A stretch of DNA of 64,000 bases from Comamonas sp. (GCA_031277805.1 JAITLR010000009.1:372001-436000), one strand, 5' to 3'. Counted from the stretch's first letter, positions 8,194 through 17,978 are shown. Numbers and translations: made by a program. The notes: generated by a model from the sequence alone, not told the origin.

Positions 8194-9279
8194 ATGCAAG
8201 TTTTCAACTGCGAAGCCTGCGGCCATCTGATCTACTTTGAAAGCCTGCAGTGCGTGCATTGCGGCGCAGCTCAGGCCTTTTTGCCCGATCAGTTGCGCGT
8301 GGGCATTCTGCCCTCTTCCCAAGCTTCCCGGGCCTCCGGGAAAGGCGTCGGCATGTCCCGCTACCGGGCCTGCGCACACCGCCACGATATCAGCCTATGC
8401 AATTTTGCGATCGAGGCCTCTGACCCTCATGCGCTGTGCGTATCATGCCGCCAGACGGAATGGCTACCCGACACCGGCAATCCAGCCAATCAGCTGCGCT
8501 GGGCCAAGATTGAAGTCGCCAAACGCAGACTCTACTACACACTGGCCAAGCTGGGCCTGGAAGGACCCAACACCGTCACGCCCGCTCATTTGCGCTTTTC
8601 ATTGCTGGCGGATATTCCCGGGTCTGCGCCCATCATGACGGGTCATGCCAGCGGCATGATCACGCTCAATGTGGTCGAAGCCGATGACGACGAACGTGCC
8701 AAGCGCCGCCTCGCGCTGCATGAACCCTACCGCACCCTGATAGGCCATCTGCGCCACGAGTCCGGGCATTTTTATTGGGATCAATTGATAGCACATAGCG
8801 CATGGCTGGAGCCATTCAGAGCACTGTTTGGCTATGAAGGCAATGATTACAGCCAGGCACTGAAGCGGCACTACGACAAGGACCCCTTCGACACCCGATG
8901 GCGCCAGAACTTCATCAGTGCCTATGCCACCTCTCACGCATGGGAAGACTGGGCCGAAACCTGGGCCCACTATCTGCACATGGTGGACCTGATGGAAACG
9001 GCCTCCAGCTACAGCACCTGTATCACCGTGCCCGGCATCCCCAATATGGGCCCTCAATCCATCTGCAATCCGCTGGGCGCAGAGCCTGTGGATTTTGAAC
9101 TCATGCAAAGTCAATGGGTGCCCCTGACCTTGCTGCACAACAGTCTCAACCGCAGCCTGGGTCACGAGGACGCCTACCCATTTGCCATCTCGGCCACAGC
9201 CTGGAACAAGCTGCGCTTTGTGCACGACCTCATTCTGGACAACCGTCAAAGATCAGCCGCGGCATCGGCCGACCGCTGA
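8194..9279 (+). CDS. Zinc-ribbon putative metallopeptidase (Peptidase_Mx-like)
   Basis: A 361-residue cytosolic protein with no signal peptide. The N-terminus has a four-cysteine zinc ribbon (CEAC and CVHC within the first 28 residues), and a further Cys/His-containing stretch follows to about residue 95. The catalytic region contains HESGH at about residues 188-192, a gluzincin-like HExxH, and the downstream EDWAETWAHYLHM supplies a likely third zinc ligand. This matches the putative zinc-binding metallopeptidase family (Peptidase_Mx/DUF4344-like). Substrate and role are unknown. It stands alone between terminators. Confidence 0.82.
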   Translation: MQVFNCEACGHLIYFESLQCVHCGAAQAFLPDQLRVGILPSSQASRASGKGVGMSRYRACAHRHDISLCNFAIEASDPHALCVSCRQTEWLPDTGNPANQLRWAKIEVAKRRLYYTLAKLGLEGPNTVTPAHLRFSLLADIPGSAPIMTGHASGMITLNVVEADDDERAKRRLALHEPYRTLIGHLRHESGHFYWDQLIAHSAWLEPFRALFGYEGNDYSQALKRHYDKDPFDTRWRQNFISAYATSHAWEDWAETWAHYLHMVDLMETASSYSTCITVPGIPNMGPQSICNPLGAEPVDFELMQSQWVPLTLLHNSLNRSLGHEDAYPFAISATAWNKLRFVHDLILDNRQRSAAASADR

Positions 9280-9313
9280 CCGCCCGGCCTTTCCGACATT
9301 GTTTCTGGCCGCG

Positions 9314-9874
<561 letters not shown>

Positions 9875-9913
9875 TTATGCATGGATGCACCTCGGCTGCC
9901 ATCTCATAAAAAA

Positions 9914-9954
9914 AAGAGCTGCTGACGCTCTATCTTCAAGCGTCGACAGCTCTT
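9914..9954. repeat. Palindromic repeat (AGCTG family), rsmD-coaD intergenic
   Basis: Two 16-base arms, 9914-9929 and 9939-9954, pair at 14 of 16 positions with a 9-base loop. It belongs to the same family as 20955-20989 (core AGCTGCTGRCGCT and its complement). Flanking A and T tracts mean it could act as a terminator after rsmD. Confidence 0.7.
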
Positions 9955-9969
9955 ATATCAGTAGCAGAC

Positions 9970-10665
9970 TTACTGTTTTTTCAGCAGGTGTGCATGCACT
10001 GCACCGGCCTTGAGGTAACGGTGCAATTCCAGTCCCAGCTCCAGGCAGCGCTCTTCGGACCAGGCCTCCGGTGCTTCCAGATAGATATAGCCGCCATCAT
10101 TGAGAGCGTCCATCGCAGCCTTCAGAGCAGGCTCGAACAGATCCAGCTGCTCGAACGGCGGATCGAGCAGAACCAGATCCTGGCCCGTCACGGTCTTCAG
10201 GCAGCTCAGCGCATCACCGCGCTGGATCTTGAGCATCCTGGCATCCAGCTTTTGCTGCAGACGCTGCAACTGCTGCACCAGAGCCGCATCCTGCTCATTC
10301 ATGATGACGCTGGTGGCACCACGTGAAGCAGCTTCCAGACCCAGAGCCCCCGTGCCGCTGAAGGCATCCAGCACTTTCCAGTTGGTCAGATCCTGGCCCA
10401 GCCAGTTGAACAGGGTTTCGCGCACACGGTCTGGCGTAGGGCGCAAGCCCGGCTTCTGGGCCACGGCCAGACGCGTGCGGCGCCACTGGCCGCCGATGAT
10501 GCGGATCTCGCCCGCACCGGTGGCTGCGCCAGCAGCAGGCTTGGCACCGGGGCGGCCAGGCTTGAGCGCAGCCGACTCCTGAGCCTTGCGCTCGGCCTCG
10601 TGAATCATCTTGTCCAGCGCCTTGCGGCCCGCGGGGGTATGCAGCTTGATGGCACTGCGGCTCAT
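9970..10665 (-). CDS. rsmD: 16S rRNA (guanine(966)-N2)-methyltransferase
   Basis: A 231-residue enzyme that methylates G966 of 16S rRNA during 30S assembly. The SAM-binding loop is DAFSGTGALGLEAASRG (about residue 95) and the catalytic motif is LLDPPF, the DPPF form of the (N/D)PPY motif. The family core IRIIGGQWRRTRL begins near residue 54. The first 50 residues, rich in Ala, Pro and Lys, are an extension compared with E. coli RsmD (about 198 residues). The start overlaps the stop of the upstream M16 peptidase gene by four bases (ATGA), indicating translational coupling. Confidence 0.94.
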   Translation of the reverse strand: MSRSAIKLHTPAGRKALDKMIHEAERKAQESAALKPGRPGAKPAAGAATGAGEIRIIGGQWRRTRLAVAQKPGLRPTPDRVRETLFNWLGQDLTNWKVLDAFSGTGALGLEAASRGATSVIMNEQDAALVQQLQRLQQKLDARMLKIQRGDALSCLKTVTGQDLVLLDPPFEQLDLFEPALKAAMDALNDGGYIYLEAPEAWSEERCLELGLELHRYLKAGAVHAHLLKKQ

Positions 10666-12014
10666 GGTTTGGCTCCCAAAGTCACGGTCACCATGCGTTC
10701 AGGCTGAACCATGCGCTGCATGGCTTCCTTTACGTCCTTGGTGGTCAGAGCCTGAACACGTTCGGTCCAGTGCTCCAGGTAGTCGAGTGGCAAGCCGTTC
10801 CAGGCAATATTGGCCACATTGCCCAGCAGCTTGCGGTTGCTGTCGATACGCAGCGCAAAGCCGCCAATCAGGTTGTCCTTGGCCGCTTTGAGTTCCTTCT
10901 CGGTCGGACCTTCGGCAATGAATTTGCGCAGCACTTCCTGCGAAACCTTGAGCGCCTCGGCCGCCTGGTCGGGGCGGGTCTGCAGACCGATCACGAAAGC
11001 ACCACGATCCAACCCGGGCGAGAAGTCGCTGGAGACACCATAGGTCAGCCCCCGCTTCTCACGCACCTCTTCCATCAGGCGCGAGGTAAAGCCTCCGCCG
11101 CCCAGGATATGGTTGCCCAGCATCACGGCCAGAAAATCGGGGCTGTTACGTGCAATGCCGGGCTGGCCAATGATGACCTGGGCCTGAGCCGACTCGAACG
11201 GAATGTTCTCGACCTTGGCCTCCTTCAGGTCCTGCACCTTGGCCACCTCGGGCAGCGGCGGGCAATCATTGCCGTTGGCGGCCTGCAGCGGGCCCAGCAG
11301 CTGCTTGACCATGGTATCGGCCTGCTGGCGACTGACTGCCCCCACCACGCTGACCTTGGCACGACAGGCCGCGATCAGCTTGCGGTGAAAGTCCTGCATG
11401 TCCGAGATATCGATTTTTGCCAGGCTGTCCACCGTGGTCTGATAGCCATAAGGCGAGCTGCCGAAGACACCGGCGCGGAAAGCCTTGGATGCCACGGTTC
11501 CGGGGCGGGTATCGGCCTCCTTGATGGACGCCGCCCAGCGCTCGCGGTCACGCTGCCACACGGCCTCGGGCCAGCTGGGTGTGGCCAACTGACGAGCAGC
11601 CAGAGCCACGGCTTTTTGCAACAGATCGGGTTGGGTCAGCGAGCGCAGACCATAGGTAAAGCTGTCCCGGCCTGCGCTGGCGCCAAAACTGGCACCCAGA
11701 TCGGCCCAGGCCTGGCCCAGTCCATTTTCATCAAGCGCAGGTGCGTCACCAGCTGCCTTGATGCCCTTGGACGCCATCATGGCCACGGCCGCAGCCAGGC
11801 CAGCTTTGCCCTCAGGATCACGGCGGCTGCCTGCGTCAAAGTCCAGTTGCACATCCACCATGGGAATGCCAGGACTTTGCACCAGCCAGACCTGAGCGCC
11901 GCTGGGCTGGGTCCAGTGCTCAATCGGCAGCAAAGCCCAGGCAGATTGAGTCAAAAATCCTAATCCAGCGCTTGCCACAAAAGCACCAGCAGCTATCTTT
12001 TTCATAGTTTTCAT
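10662..12014 (-). CDS. M16 family peptidase, non-catalytic subunit
   Basis: A 450-residue periplasmic protein with signal peptide (cleavage near SAWA-LLPI). Its fold is M16 (pitrilysin/mitochondrial processing peptidase). The zinc-binding HxxEH motif is missing: the corresponding segment is GLAAAVAMMASKG. The substrate-binding Arg/Tyr motif is present as RGLTYGVSSD. Such subunits pair with a catalytic M16 partner, here the gene immediately upstream at 12190-13656. The ATG at 12014 is preceded by GAGG with a 9-base spacer; the next ATG at 12005 is an alternative. It overlaps rsmD by four bases. Confidence 0.9.
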   Translation of the reverse strand: MKTMKKIAAGAFVASAGLGFLTQSAWALLPIEHWTQPSGAQVWLVQSPGIPMVDVQLDFDAGSRRDPEGKAGLAAAVAMMASKGIKAAGDAPALDENGLGQAWADLGASFGASAGRDSFTYGLRSLTQPDLLQKAVALAARQLATPSWPEAVWQRDRERWAASIKEADTRPGTVASKAFRAGVFGSSPYGYQTTVDSLAKIDISDMQDFHRKLIAACRAKVSVVGAVSRQQADTMVKQLLGPLQAANGNDCPPLPEVAKVQDLKEAKVENIPFESAQAQVIIGQPGIARNSPDFLAVMLGNHILGGGGFTSRLMEEVREKRGLTYGVSSDFSPGLDRGAFVIGLQTRPDQAAEALKVSQEVLRKFIAEGPTEKELKAAKDNLIGGFALRIDSNRKLLGNVANIAWNGLPLDYLEHWTERVQALTTKDVKEAMQRMVQPERMVTVTLGAKP

Positions 12015-12080
12015 AAGGTGTAACCTCAAGATTGCGCAGCGCAACACACTGTATGCAATGCACAAAACTGGCGCACTTCA

Positions 12081-12187
12081 AGCGAAGGACAGCGAGCAAG
12101 GGCCGCCCCGCAGCAAAGCTGTCGTCTCCCTCCCTTAGCACGAAGTGCGTAGAGAGAGGGGGAAGGCGCGAAGCGACTCAGGGGGTG
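12081..12187 (-). repeat. GC-rich dispersed repeat, copy 1 (reverse orientation)
   Basis: Read on the minus strand this carries the same blocks as copies at 25381-25447 and 52347-52446: CCCCCTGAG, CGCTTCGCG, CTTTGCTGCGGGGCGGCCCT and TTGCTCGCTGTCC. This copy has an extra palindrome, AGCACGAAGTGC, in its middle. It lies between the two M16 genes and ends next to the stop of the upstream one. Confidence 0.8.
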
Positions 12188-12189
12188 CA

Positions 12190-13656
12190 TCAATGTACCG
12201 ATCCACCGGTATCCGCCTTGCCCGACATGGGACGGGCCTTGCTGCCCTCAGGCAAGGGCTGGGGCACCAACGTGCCAACGGTCAGCTGGTCATCGCCAAA
12301 ATACCTGGCAGCAACGGCCTTGACGTCATCCGAGCTGATTTTTTTCAACTCGGCCAGCAGCTTGTCTTCCGCATCCAGCGGCATGCCCTGTATCCAGTAA
12401 TTGCCCAGGTTCTGCGCCTGCCCCATGACGGAATCACGCTCATAGACGTTGGAAGCCATCCACTGCGTCTTCACACGTTCCAGCTCATCGGCCTGCACGC
12501 CTTCCTGGGCGATCTTCTGGATCTGGGCACGCAGGGCCGCTTCCACATCAGCAGCCGTCTTACCCTTGGCGGGTACGCCCGTCAGCATGAACAGGCTGGG
12601 CCCACGGCCCATGATGGAGGCCGAGCTGCCCGCACTGTCGGCCACGCGGCCATTGGCCTGGCCTTCCCCCTGCACCAGAGCGCGCTCCAGGCGAGCCCCG
12701 TCATAGCCGTCCAGCACGGCGGACAGCACCAGCAGCGCCAGCGCATCCTTATCGTCGGCCTGCAGCTTCTCGACATGGTTCAGCGTCGGCACGCGATAGG
12801 CCATGGCGATAAAGGCCTGCTCTGCAGGCTGCTTGACCTCGATGCGGCGCACGCCGATCTGCTTGGGCTCCAGCTGTGGTTTGCGTTCAGGCACGACACT
12901 GCCAGGAATGCTGCCGTAGTATTTTTCGGCCCAGGCGCGTACCTGAGCCACGTTGACGTCACCGACCACCACCACTGCCGCATTGGCCGGCACATACCAG
13001 CGCTTGTGGAAGTTGCGCACATCATCCGGCTTCATGGCGTCCAGATCATTCATCCAGCCCACTACGGGGTGATGGTAGGGCGAGGCCATAAAGGTCGCCG
13101 CCGTCAATTGCTCCATCAGCACGGCACGTGGCTGATCGTCGGTGCGCATGCGGCGCTCTTCCTTGATGACCTCGATTTCCTTTTTGAACTCGGCGTCAGG
13201 CCACTGGTTGTTGGCAAAGCGGTCTGACTCCAGCTTCATCACGTCCTCCAGTCGACTGGATGGAATCTGCTGGTAGTAGCCGGTGTAGTCACGCCAGGTG
13301 AAGGCGTTTTCCTGACCGCCCAACGCAGCCACGCGACGCGAGAAGTCACCGGGTTTGACGGTCTTGGAGCCCTTGAACATCATGTGCTCCAGCGCATGGG
13401 CCACGCCGGTGACGCCATTGATTTCGTCCATGGAGCCCACACGTACCCAAACCATGTGCACGGCCGTGGGCGCACGCCGGTCTGGCTGCACAATCAGCTG
13501 CATGCCGTTCTTCAGCGTGAACTGTTGCACGGCCGGTGCGACTTGCGCGGCTGCGGCAGGCACAGGTTGCGAGGATACGCCCGGCGCAGCCAAGGCTGCC
13601 CCAGCGCTCAAACAGGCCATTAAGCCCAGTACAGGGAGTGCGCGTACATGTTTCAT
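12190..13656 (-). CDS. M16 family zinc peptidase, catalytic subunit
   Basis: A 488-residue periplasmic protease with a signal peptide (cleavage near GAALA-APG). The inverted zinc motif HxxEH is present as HALEHMMFKG near residue 90, with the distal Glu expected about 77 residues later. It should form a heterodimer with the product of the downstream non-catalytic M16 gene. I chose the ATG at 13656 because it begins a proper signal peptide; the frame runs further upstream, antisense to ftsY, but that part is not credible. Its start codon lies only 28 bases from the divergent ftsY start. Confidence 0.92.
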   Translation of the reverse strand: MKHVRALPVLGLMACLSAGAALAAPGVSSQPVPAAAAQVAPAVQQFTLKNGMQLIVQPDRRAPTAVHMVWVRVGSMDEINGVTGVAHALEHMMFKGSKTVKPGDFSRRVAALGGQENAFTWRDYTGYYQQIPSSRLEDVMKLESDRFANNQWPDAEFKKEIEVIKEERRMRTDDQPRAVLMEQLTAATFMASPYHHPVVGWMNDLDAMKPDDVRNFHKRWYVPANAAVVVVGDVNVAQVRAWAEKYYGSIPGSVVPERKPQLEPKQIGVRRIEVKQPAEQAFIAMAYRVPTLNHVEKLQADDKDALALLVLSAVLDGYDGARLERALVQGEGQANGRVADSAGSSASIMGRGPSLFMLTGVPAKGKTAADVEAALRAQIQKIAQEGVQADELERVKTQWMASNVYERDSVMGQAQNLGNYWIQGMPLDAEDKLLAELKKISSDDVKAVAARYFGDDQLTVGTLVPQPLPEGSKARPMSGKADTGGSVH

Positions 13657-13684
13657 AGAATGATGTGATTCTAAAAACCCGCCA

Positions 13685-14851
13685 ATGTTCAGTTTTTTCA
13701 AGAAAAAGCCCAGTCCGCCCGATGTGGTGGACACCACGCCCGCAGCAGAGACAGCTGCGGCGCCCGCTCCTGCCGTCCCGGCCAAGCCGGAGCCACAGGA
13801 TACGCCTGCAGTGCCTGCCGAAAATGGCAGCGGCTCATGGTGGCGCAAGCCTTTTGGCGGCGGGTCGACCGCCAAGCATACCGAAAGCCAGCCAGCCACT
13901 CAGGATTTTGTAGCAGCTCCCGAGCCTACCGCAAAGCCGGGAGCGGAAAACAACCGCCAAAGCTGGATGGAGCGCCTCAAAGCCGGCCTGCGCAAGACCG
14001 GCTCCAGCATCGCCACGGTCTTCACCGGCACGCAGATCAACGACGCGTTGTATGAAGAGCTGGAAGATGCACTGCTGATGGCCGACACCGGCGTCAAGGC
14101 CACCGAGCATCTGCTGGCCGACCTCAAGCGCCGCGTCAAGGAGAGCAAGACCACCGACCCCGCCGCCGTCAAGGCGCTGCTGGCCGATGCCCTGGCCGAC
14201 CTGCTCCAGCCGCTGGAAAAGCCGCTGACGATTGGCGAGCACCAGCCCACCGTCATCATGGTGGCCGGCGTCAACGGCGCGGGCAAGACCACGTCGATCG
14301 GCAAGCTCACCAAGCATCTGGCCGACAGCGGCCAGACCGTGCTGCTGGCCGCTGCCGACACCTTCCGCGCTGCCGCGCGTGAGCAGCTGGGCGTCTGGGC
14401 CAACCGCAACACCGTGGAAATCATCAGCCAGGAAGGCGGCGACCCCGCTGCCGTGAGCTTTGATGCCGTCTCCGCCGGCAAGGCTCGCAAGAAAGACGTG
14501 GTGCTGGTCGATACCGCGGGCCGCCTGCCCACGCAGCTGCACCTGATGGAAGAGCTCAAGAAGATCAAGCGCGTGGTGAGCAAGGCCGACGGCACGGCGC
14601 CGCACGAAGTGCTGCTGGTCATCGACGGCAACACCGGCCAGAACGCCCTGACCCAGGTGCGTGCATTCGACGATGCGCTGCAGCTGACAGGCCTGGTGGT
14701 CACCAAGCTCGACGGCACGGCCAAGGGCGGCGTGCTGGCGGCCATTGCGCAGGAGCGCCCCATTCCCGTCTATTTCATCGGCGTGGGCGAGAAGATCGAA
14801 GATCTGGAAACCTTCAGCGCCAAGGAATTTGCCCAGGCGCTGCTATCCTGA
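13685..14851 (+). CDS. ftsY: Signal recognition particle receptor FtsY
   Basis: A 388-residue SRP-type GTPase that docks ribosome-SRP complexes at the inner membrane for co-translational insertion. The first 90 residues form a Pro/Ala/Glu-rich A domain, starting with MFSFFKKK. The N domain follows, then the G domain with P-loop GVNGAGKTTSIGKL, AADTFRAAAREQL, DTAGRLPTQ and TKLDGTAKGG. Length is normal for betaproteobacteria. It is divergent from the M16 pair, with 28 bases between start codons, so at least one promoter must lie inside the opposite gene. Confidence 0.97.
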   Translation: MFSFFKKKPSPPDVVDTTPAAETAAAPAPAVPAKPEPQDTPAVPAENGSGSWWRKPFGGGSTAKHTESQPATQDFVAAPEPTAKPGAENNRQSWMERLKAGLRKTGSSIATVFTGTQINDALYEELEDALLMADTGVKATEHLLADLKRRVKESKTTDPAAVKALLADALADLLQPLEKPLTIGEHQPTVIMVAGVNGAGKTTSIGKLTKHLADSGQTVLLAAADTFRAAAREQLGVWANRNTVEIISQEGGDPAAVSFDAVSAGKARKKDVVLVDTAGRLPTQLHLMEELKKIKRVVSKADGTAPHEVLLVIDGNTGQNALTQVRAFDDALQLTGLVVTKLDGTAKGGVLAAIAQERPIPVYFIGVGEKIEDLETFSAKEFAQALLS

Positions 14852-14924
14852 TCCGCTACTCAAACCATAGCTGCCAGCGCTGGATTCTTCATGAATTCAG
14901 ATACTTTCAGCCATCAAACCTATC

Positions 14925-14952
14925 AAAGGAGCGCGCAAGGCGCTCCTTTTTT
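14925..14952. terminator. Terminator between ftsY and cutA
   Basis: AAAGGAGCG, a short loop, then CGCTCCTTTTTT. The genes converge, and the A tract on the left gives partial function on the minus strand. Confidence 0.8.
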
Positions 14953-14954
14953 AT

Positions 14955-15302
14955 TCAGACCTGCAATTGCTGCCTGAGCCATTTGGCGTAATCGCCCAGG
15001 CAGAGTTCGGTACGCATGGTGATTTGCGGCACCTCGTAGCCATGCTGCTTGCGCAAAAGTCCGGTCAGTTGTGACAGGACCTCGGGCAGGGTCTTGCAGA
15101 CCAGCCGCCATTCGGGCGTGGCCTGCAGCACGCCATCCCATTCGTAGTAGGAGGTGATGCTTTCCGTCTGCACGCAGGCCGCCACGCGGGCGGCGACCAG
15201 CGCACGGGCCAGATCATCGGCTTCAGCCGCATGGGCCACGGTGGTGGTCACCACGCACAGCGTGGTCCACTGACTGTCCTGGAGGGGATCTTTGGAGCTC
15301 AT
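14955..15302 (-). CDS. cutA: Divalent cation tolerance protein CutA
   Basis: A 115-residue trimeric ferredoxin-like protein of the CutA1 family, linked in E. coli to copper and other divalent-metal tolerance, though its biochemical role is unclear. Family signatures are ARALVAARVAACVQ, ITSYYEWDGVLQ and VPQITMRTE. The conserved Cys-Val of the AACV segment is present. It lies downstream of the PanE-like gene on the same strand, 67 bases away, and may be read through from that operon. Confidence 0.93.
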   Translation of the reverse strand: MSSKDPLQDSQWTTLCVVTTTVAHAAEADDLARALVAARVAACVQTESITSYYEWDGVLQATPEWRLVCKTLPEVLSQLTGLLRKQHGYEVPQITMRTELCLGDYAKWLRQQLQV

Positions 15303-15369
15303 GGCCGATCAGTCTAGGTCAGTCCCCCTTGGCCCATGCAAGCCTTACACCCGCAGCGGTGCAGGATTT

Positions 15370-16374
15370 TCACGCCGGATACAGGCCCAGTTGCCGGGCC
15401 CGCAGCCGGGCCAACCCCAGCAGGGCATCGGTAGATGGCGTGGCCACGCCGCACAGAATGCCCATCTCGCGCACTGCGCCCACCAGGGCATCCAGCTCCA
15501 CGGGCTTGCCCGCTTCCACATCCTGCAGCATGGAGGTCTTGAAGCTGCCCAGCTTGAGCGTGACCTGATGCCTGTCCTGCGGCGTATCGGCAATCGGCAG
15601 GCCGATGCGTGCGCCGATTTCCTTGGCTTCCAGCATGACCGAGGTGATGAAGCCGCGCACCAGCTCGTCGCCCAGAATTTTGTCCGTGGTCGCGCCCGTG
15701 ATGGCACTGACCGGGTTCATGGTCATATTGCCCCAGAGCTTGTACCAGGCATCGCGCTGGATATTGTCCGAGACCTTGGCCTCCAGGCCACCCGCACGCA
15801 GCAACTCGGCCAGCGCGAGCAGACGCTCGGTGGACGCATCGCCGGGCAGCGCCATGGGCTCACCCACGATGATGCTGTTGCCGAAATGGCGGCGCACCAC
15901 GCCGGGCGCATCGAGAGAGCAGCTGGCATGAACCACCGAACCTATCACCTGCGTGGTGGGTATGGCCTGGGCGATCTCGCCCTGCGGGTCCACGGTCTTG
16001 AGCTGCAGGCCACGCAGGCTGGCGTCCACCCCACCGGCCAAAAACCACCAGGGCACACCGTTCATGGCCGTGAGCACCAGCGTCTGCGGGCCGATCAGCG
16101 GCGCAATACGGCGCGCCACCTCGGGCATGGCTGGCGCCTTGACGGCGATCACCACTACATCCTGCACGCCCAGTGCCGCCGGGTCCTCTTCCGCCCTCAG
16201 TGCCACGGTTTCGCGCATATCGCCATGCACCAGCGTCAGGCCCTGGCTGCGCAACGCAGCCAGCGTTTCGCCGCGTGCCACGGCAGCAAGTTCACAGCCA
16301 GCCTTGGCCAGAGCCACACCCAGCCAGCCGCCAATGGCGCCGGCACCGTAGATACATGCTTTTTTCAGAGTCAT
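15370..16374 (-). CDS. Ketopantoate reductase family (PanE/ApbA-like) oxidoreductase
   Basis: A 334-residue NAD(P)-dependent reductase. The Rossmann loop is YGAGAIGGWLG at the N-terminus, VIAVKAP near residue 75 and KLWGNMTMNPVSAITGAT near residue 190 are PanE-family motifs containing the catalytic Lys and substrate Asn. Classical PanE makes pantoate from ketopantoate. Here it is the third gene of an operon with a MarR regulator and a class II aldolase, one base from the aldolase stop, which suggests a catabolic branched 2-hydroxy or 2-keto acid substrate (inference). A dedicated panE elsewhere in the genome cannot be excluded. Confidence 0.85.
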   Translation of the reverse strand: MTLKKACIYGAGAIGGWLGVALAKAGCELAAVARGETLAALRSQGLTLVHGDMRETVALRAEEDPAALGVQDVVVIAVKAPAMPEVARRIAPLIGPQTLVLTAMNGVPWWFLAGGVDASLRGLQLKTVDPQGEIAQAIPTTQVIGSVVHASCSLDAPGVVRRHFGNSIIVGEPMALPGDASTERLLALAELLRAGGLEAKVSDNIQRDAWYKLWGNMTMNPVSAITGATTDKILGDELVRGFITSVMLEAKEIGARIGLPIADTPQDRHQVTLKLGSFKTSMLQDVEAGKPVELDALVGAVREMGILCGVATPSTDALLGLARLRARQLGLYPA

Positions 16375-16375
16375 T

Positions 16376-17122
16376 TCACAGATCCAGATAGCTGCTGTCG
16401 ATGCGGTTCACACGCCGCACCAGATGGTCGAACACATCGCGCGGGCCGCCATGGTCGTCGTTGAAGGTCAGAGAGTCGGCATTGCAGCGCGCTGCCGTAG
16501 CCTCGTCAATCATGCGCGGCGCGCCCATGGAGAGCGTGGCCAGCTGCACCTCACAGGCGCGCTGCAGCGCCCACAGCACGGCCAAGGCCTGAGGCAGACT
16601 GCTGCCCCAGCTCAGCAGACCATGGTTGCGCAGAATCACAGCCTTGCGTCCGCCCATGCTTTGCAGCAGCCTGGGGCCCTCATCGGCATGAATGGTAATG
16701 CCCTCGAAGTCGTGGTACGCCACCATGCCGTGCAGCTGCGCGCTGTAGAAATTGCTCTGACTCAACCCGTCCTGCAGGCAGGCCACGCCCATGCCTGCCG
16801 TGGTGTGGGTGTGCATCACGCAATGCGCGTCTTCCAGCCCGTCATGGATGGCGGCATGCACCACAAAGCCCGCGGGATTGACCGGATGGTCAGCATGCCC
16901 GACCACCTCGCCGCGTACATTGATGCGCACCAGATTGCTGGCCGTGACCTCGCTGTAGTGCAGGCCGAAGGGGTTGATCAGGAACTGCTTTTCCCCGCCG
17001 GTCACGCTGTCCGGCAGGCGCACGGTGATGTGGTTGTAGATCAGCTCATCCCAGCCCAGCATGGCAAAGATGCGGTAGCAGGCCGCCAGCTCGCGACGGG
17101 CTGCAATTTCATCGGGGTGCAT
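16376..17122 (-). CDS. Class II aldolase/adducin family protein
   Basis: A 248-residue zinc aldolase-like protein of the AraD/FucA fold. The motifs NHITVRLP, the metal-binding HTHTTAGMGV (about residue 100) and RNHGLLSWG (about residue 165) are intact. The family includes fuculose-phosphate aldolase, ribulose-5-phosphate epimerase and decarboxylases, and sequence alone does not decide among them. GGAG sits eight bases before the ATG at 17122. It lies between a MarR regulator and a PanE-like reductase in a compact operon. Confidence 0.88.
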   Translation of the reverse strand: MHPDEIAARRELAACYRIFAMLGWDELIYNHITVRLPDSVTGGEKQFLINPFGLHYSEVTASNLVRINVRGEVVGHADHPVNPAGFVVHAAIHDGLEDAHCVMHTHTTAGMGVACLQDGLSQSNFYSAQLHGMVAYHDFEGITIHADEGPRLLQSMGGRKAVILRNHGLLSWGSSLPQALAVLWALQRACEVQLATLSMGAPRMIDEATAARCNADSLTFNDDHGGPRDVFDHLVRRVNRIDSSYLDL

Positions 17123-17173
17123 GTGCAAATCTCCGTGGTTTTCATCAAAAAGAGAGCATTCAGCGCTTGATGG

Positions 17174-17719
17174 TCAAGCGTTTGATGGCGATATGGCTTG
17201 AAATGCAGACTGGCGCAGCTGCGGTGCGCGGGCGTCAATGTCCTCGGCCGCCTGCATCAGCTTGGCGATGATGGCGGTCAGCGCCTCACGCTCCTGGGCA
17301 CTCAATGCATTGAGCAATGCCGCCTGAAACGGTCTGGCCTGCCTGAGCACCTGCTCGAAATTGAGCAGTCCTTCCTCGCTCAGGCTCAGCAGATGGCGGC
17401 GCGCATGTTGCGGATCGGGGCGGCGCAGCACCCAGCGGCGATCTATCAAGGGTTGCAGGCTGCGGCTGATCTGCGCCTTGTCCATCAGGCTGATACGGGC
17501 CAGCGCCCCCGCATGGGTTTCACCATGCTGCTGCAACAGGCCCATGAGCCGCCATTCCGTCAGCCCCACGGGCGTGACCGGCGCGATGTAGTGTCTTGTG
17601 ACCTGAGTCTGCAGCGCATTGGCCAACGCCATGAGCTTGAAGGTCAGAAACTCGTCCAGCGGCAGGGTCTGACTGCAGACAGGTTCGTCGACAGATCGGT
17701 GCAGCAAAGAGGTTGGCAT
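17174..17719 (-). CDS. MarR family transcriptional regulator
   Basis: A 181-residue winged helix-turn-helix regulator. The DNA-binding core runs from about residue 45 to 110, including LTEWRLMGLLQQHG, the recognition region MDKAQISRSLQPLIDRRWV and the wing RRPDPQHARRHLLSLSEEG. MarR proteins usually repress nearby genes until a small, often aromatic, ligand binds. It is the first gene of an operon with an aldolase and a PanE-like reductase, so it probably autoregulates that operon. AAGGTG precedes the ATG at 17719; an upstream in-frame ATG at 17791 lacks a better site. Confidence 0.87.
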   Translation of the reverse strand: MPTSLLHRSVDEPVCSQTLPLDEFLTFKLMALANALQTQVTRHYIAPVTPVGLTEWRLMGLLQQHGETHAGALARISLMDKAQISRSLQPLIDRRWVLRRPDPQHARRHLLSLSEEGLLNFEQVLRQARPFQAALLNALSAQEREALTAIIAKLMQAAEDIDARAPQLRQSAFQAISPSNA

Positions 17720-17931
17720 GGTTTTTTCACCTTGTGCAGTCACCAGAGCGGCATCGCCCAAGTGATTCACCTGTGTATCAATGCTGCGCATCTTTGCCTA
17801 TTGTTGATACATCAACATCCGTATCAACCCGAGGAACACGGGAGACTGTTCACAGCGGACATCTCCGCCCTGCACCAGACAATGGCCCGTGCTCCATGGC
17901 AGTTGTGTCTTGAAGTGGCCCGGCGACAAAA

Positions 17932-17962
17932 AAGCCGGCTGGATGTAATACCCAGCCGGCTT
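17932..17962 (-). terminator. Terminator of the molybdenum hydroxylase operon
   Basis: Two perfect 11-base arms, AAGCCGGCTGG and CCAGCCGGCTT, with a 9-base loop; on the minus strand they are followed by a T run. It lies just after the stop of the large subunit gene. Confidence 0.85.
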
Positions 17963-17978
17963 CTTGGTGAAGTGGAAA

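Noticed and set aside
8779..8812. Possible repeat-family copy inside the metallopeptidase gene (TTGATAGCACATAGCGCATGG)
   Set aside because: Similarity to the AGCTG family is limited to a few bases and the encoded catalytic region is intact, so chance is likely.
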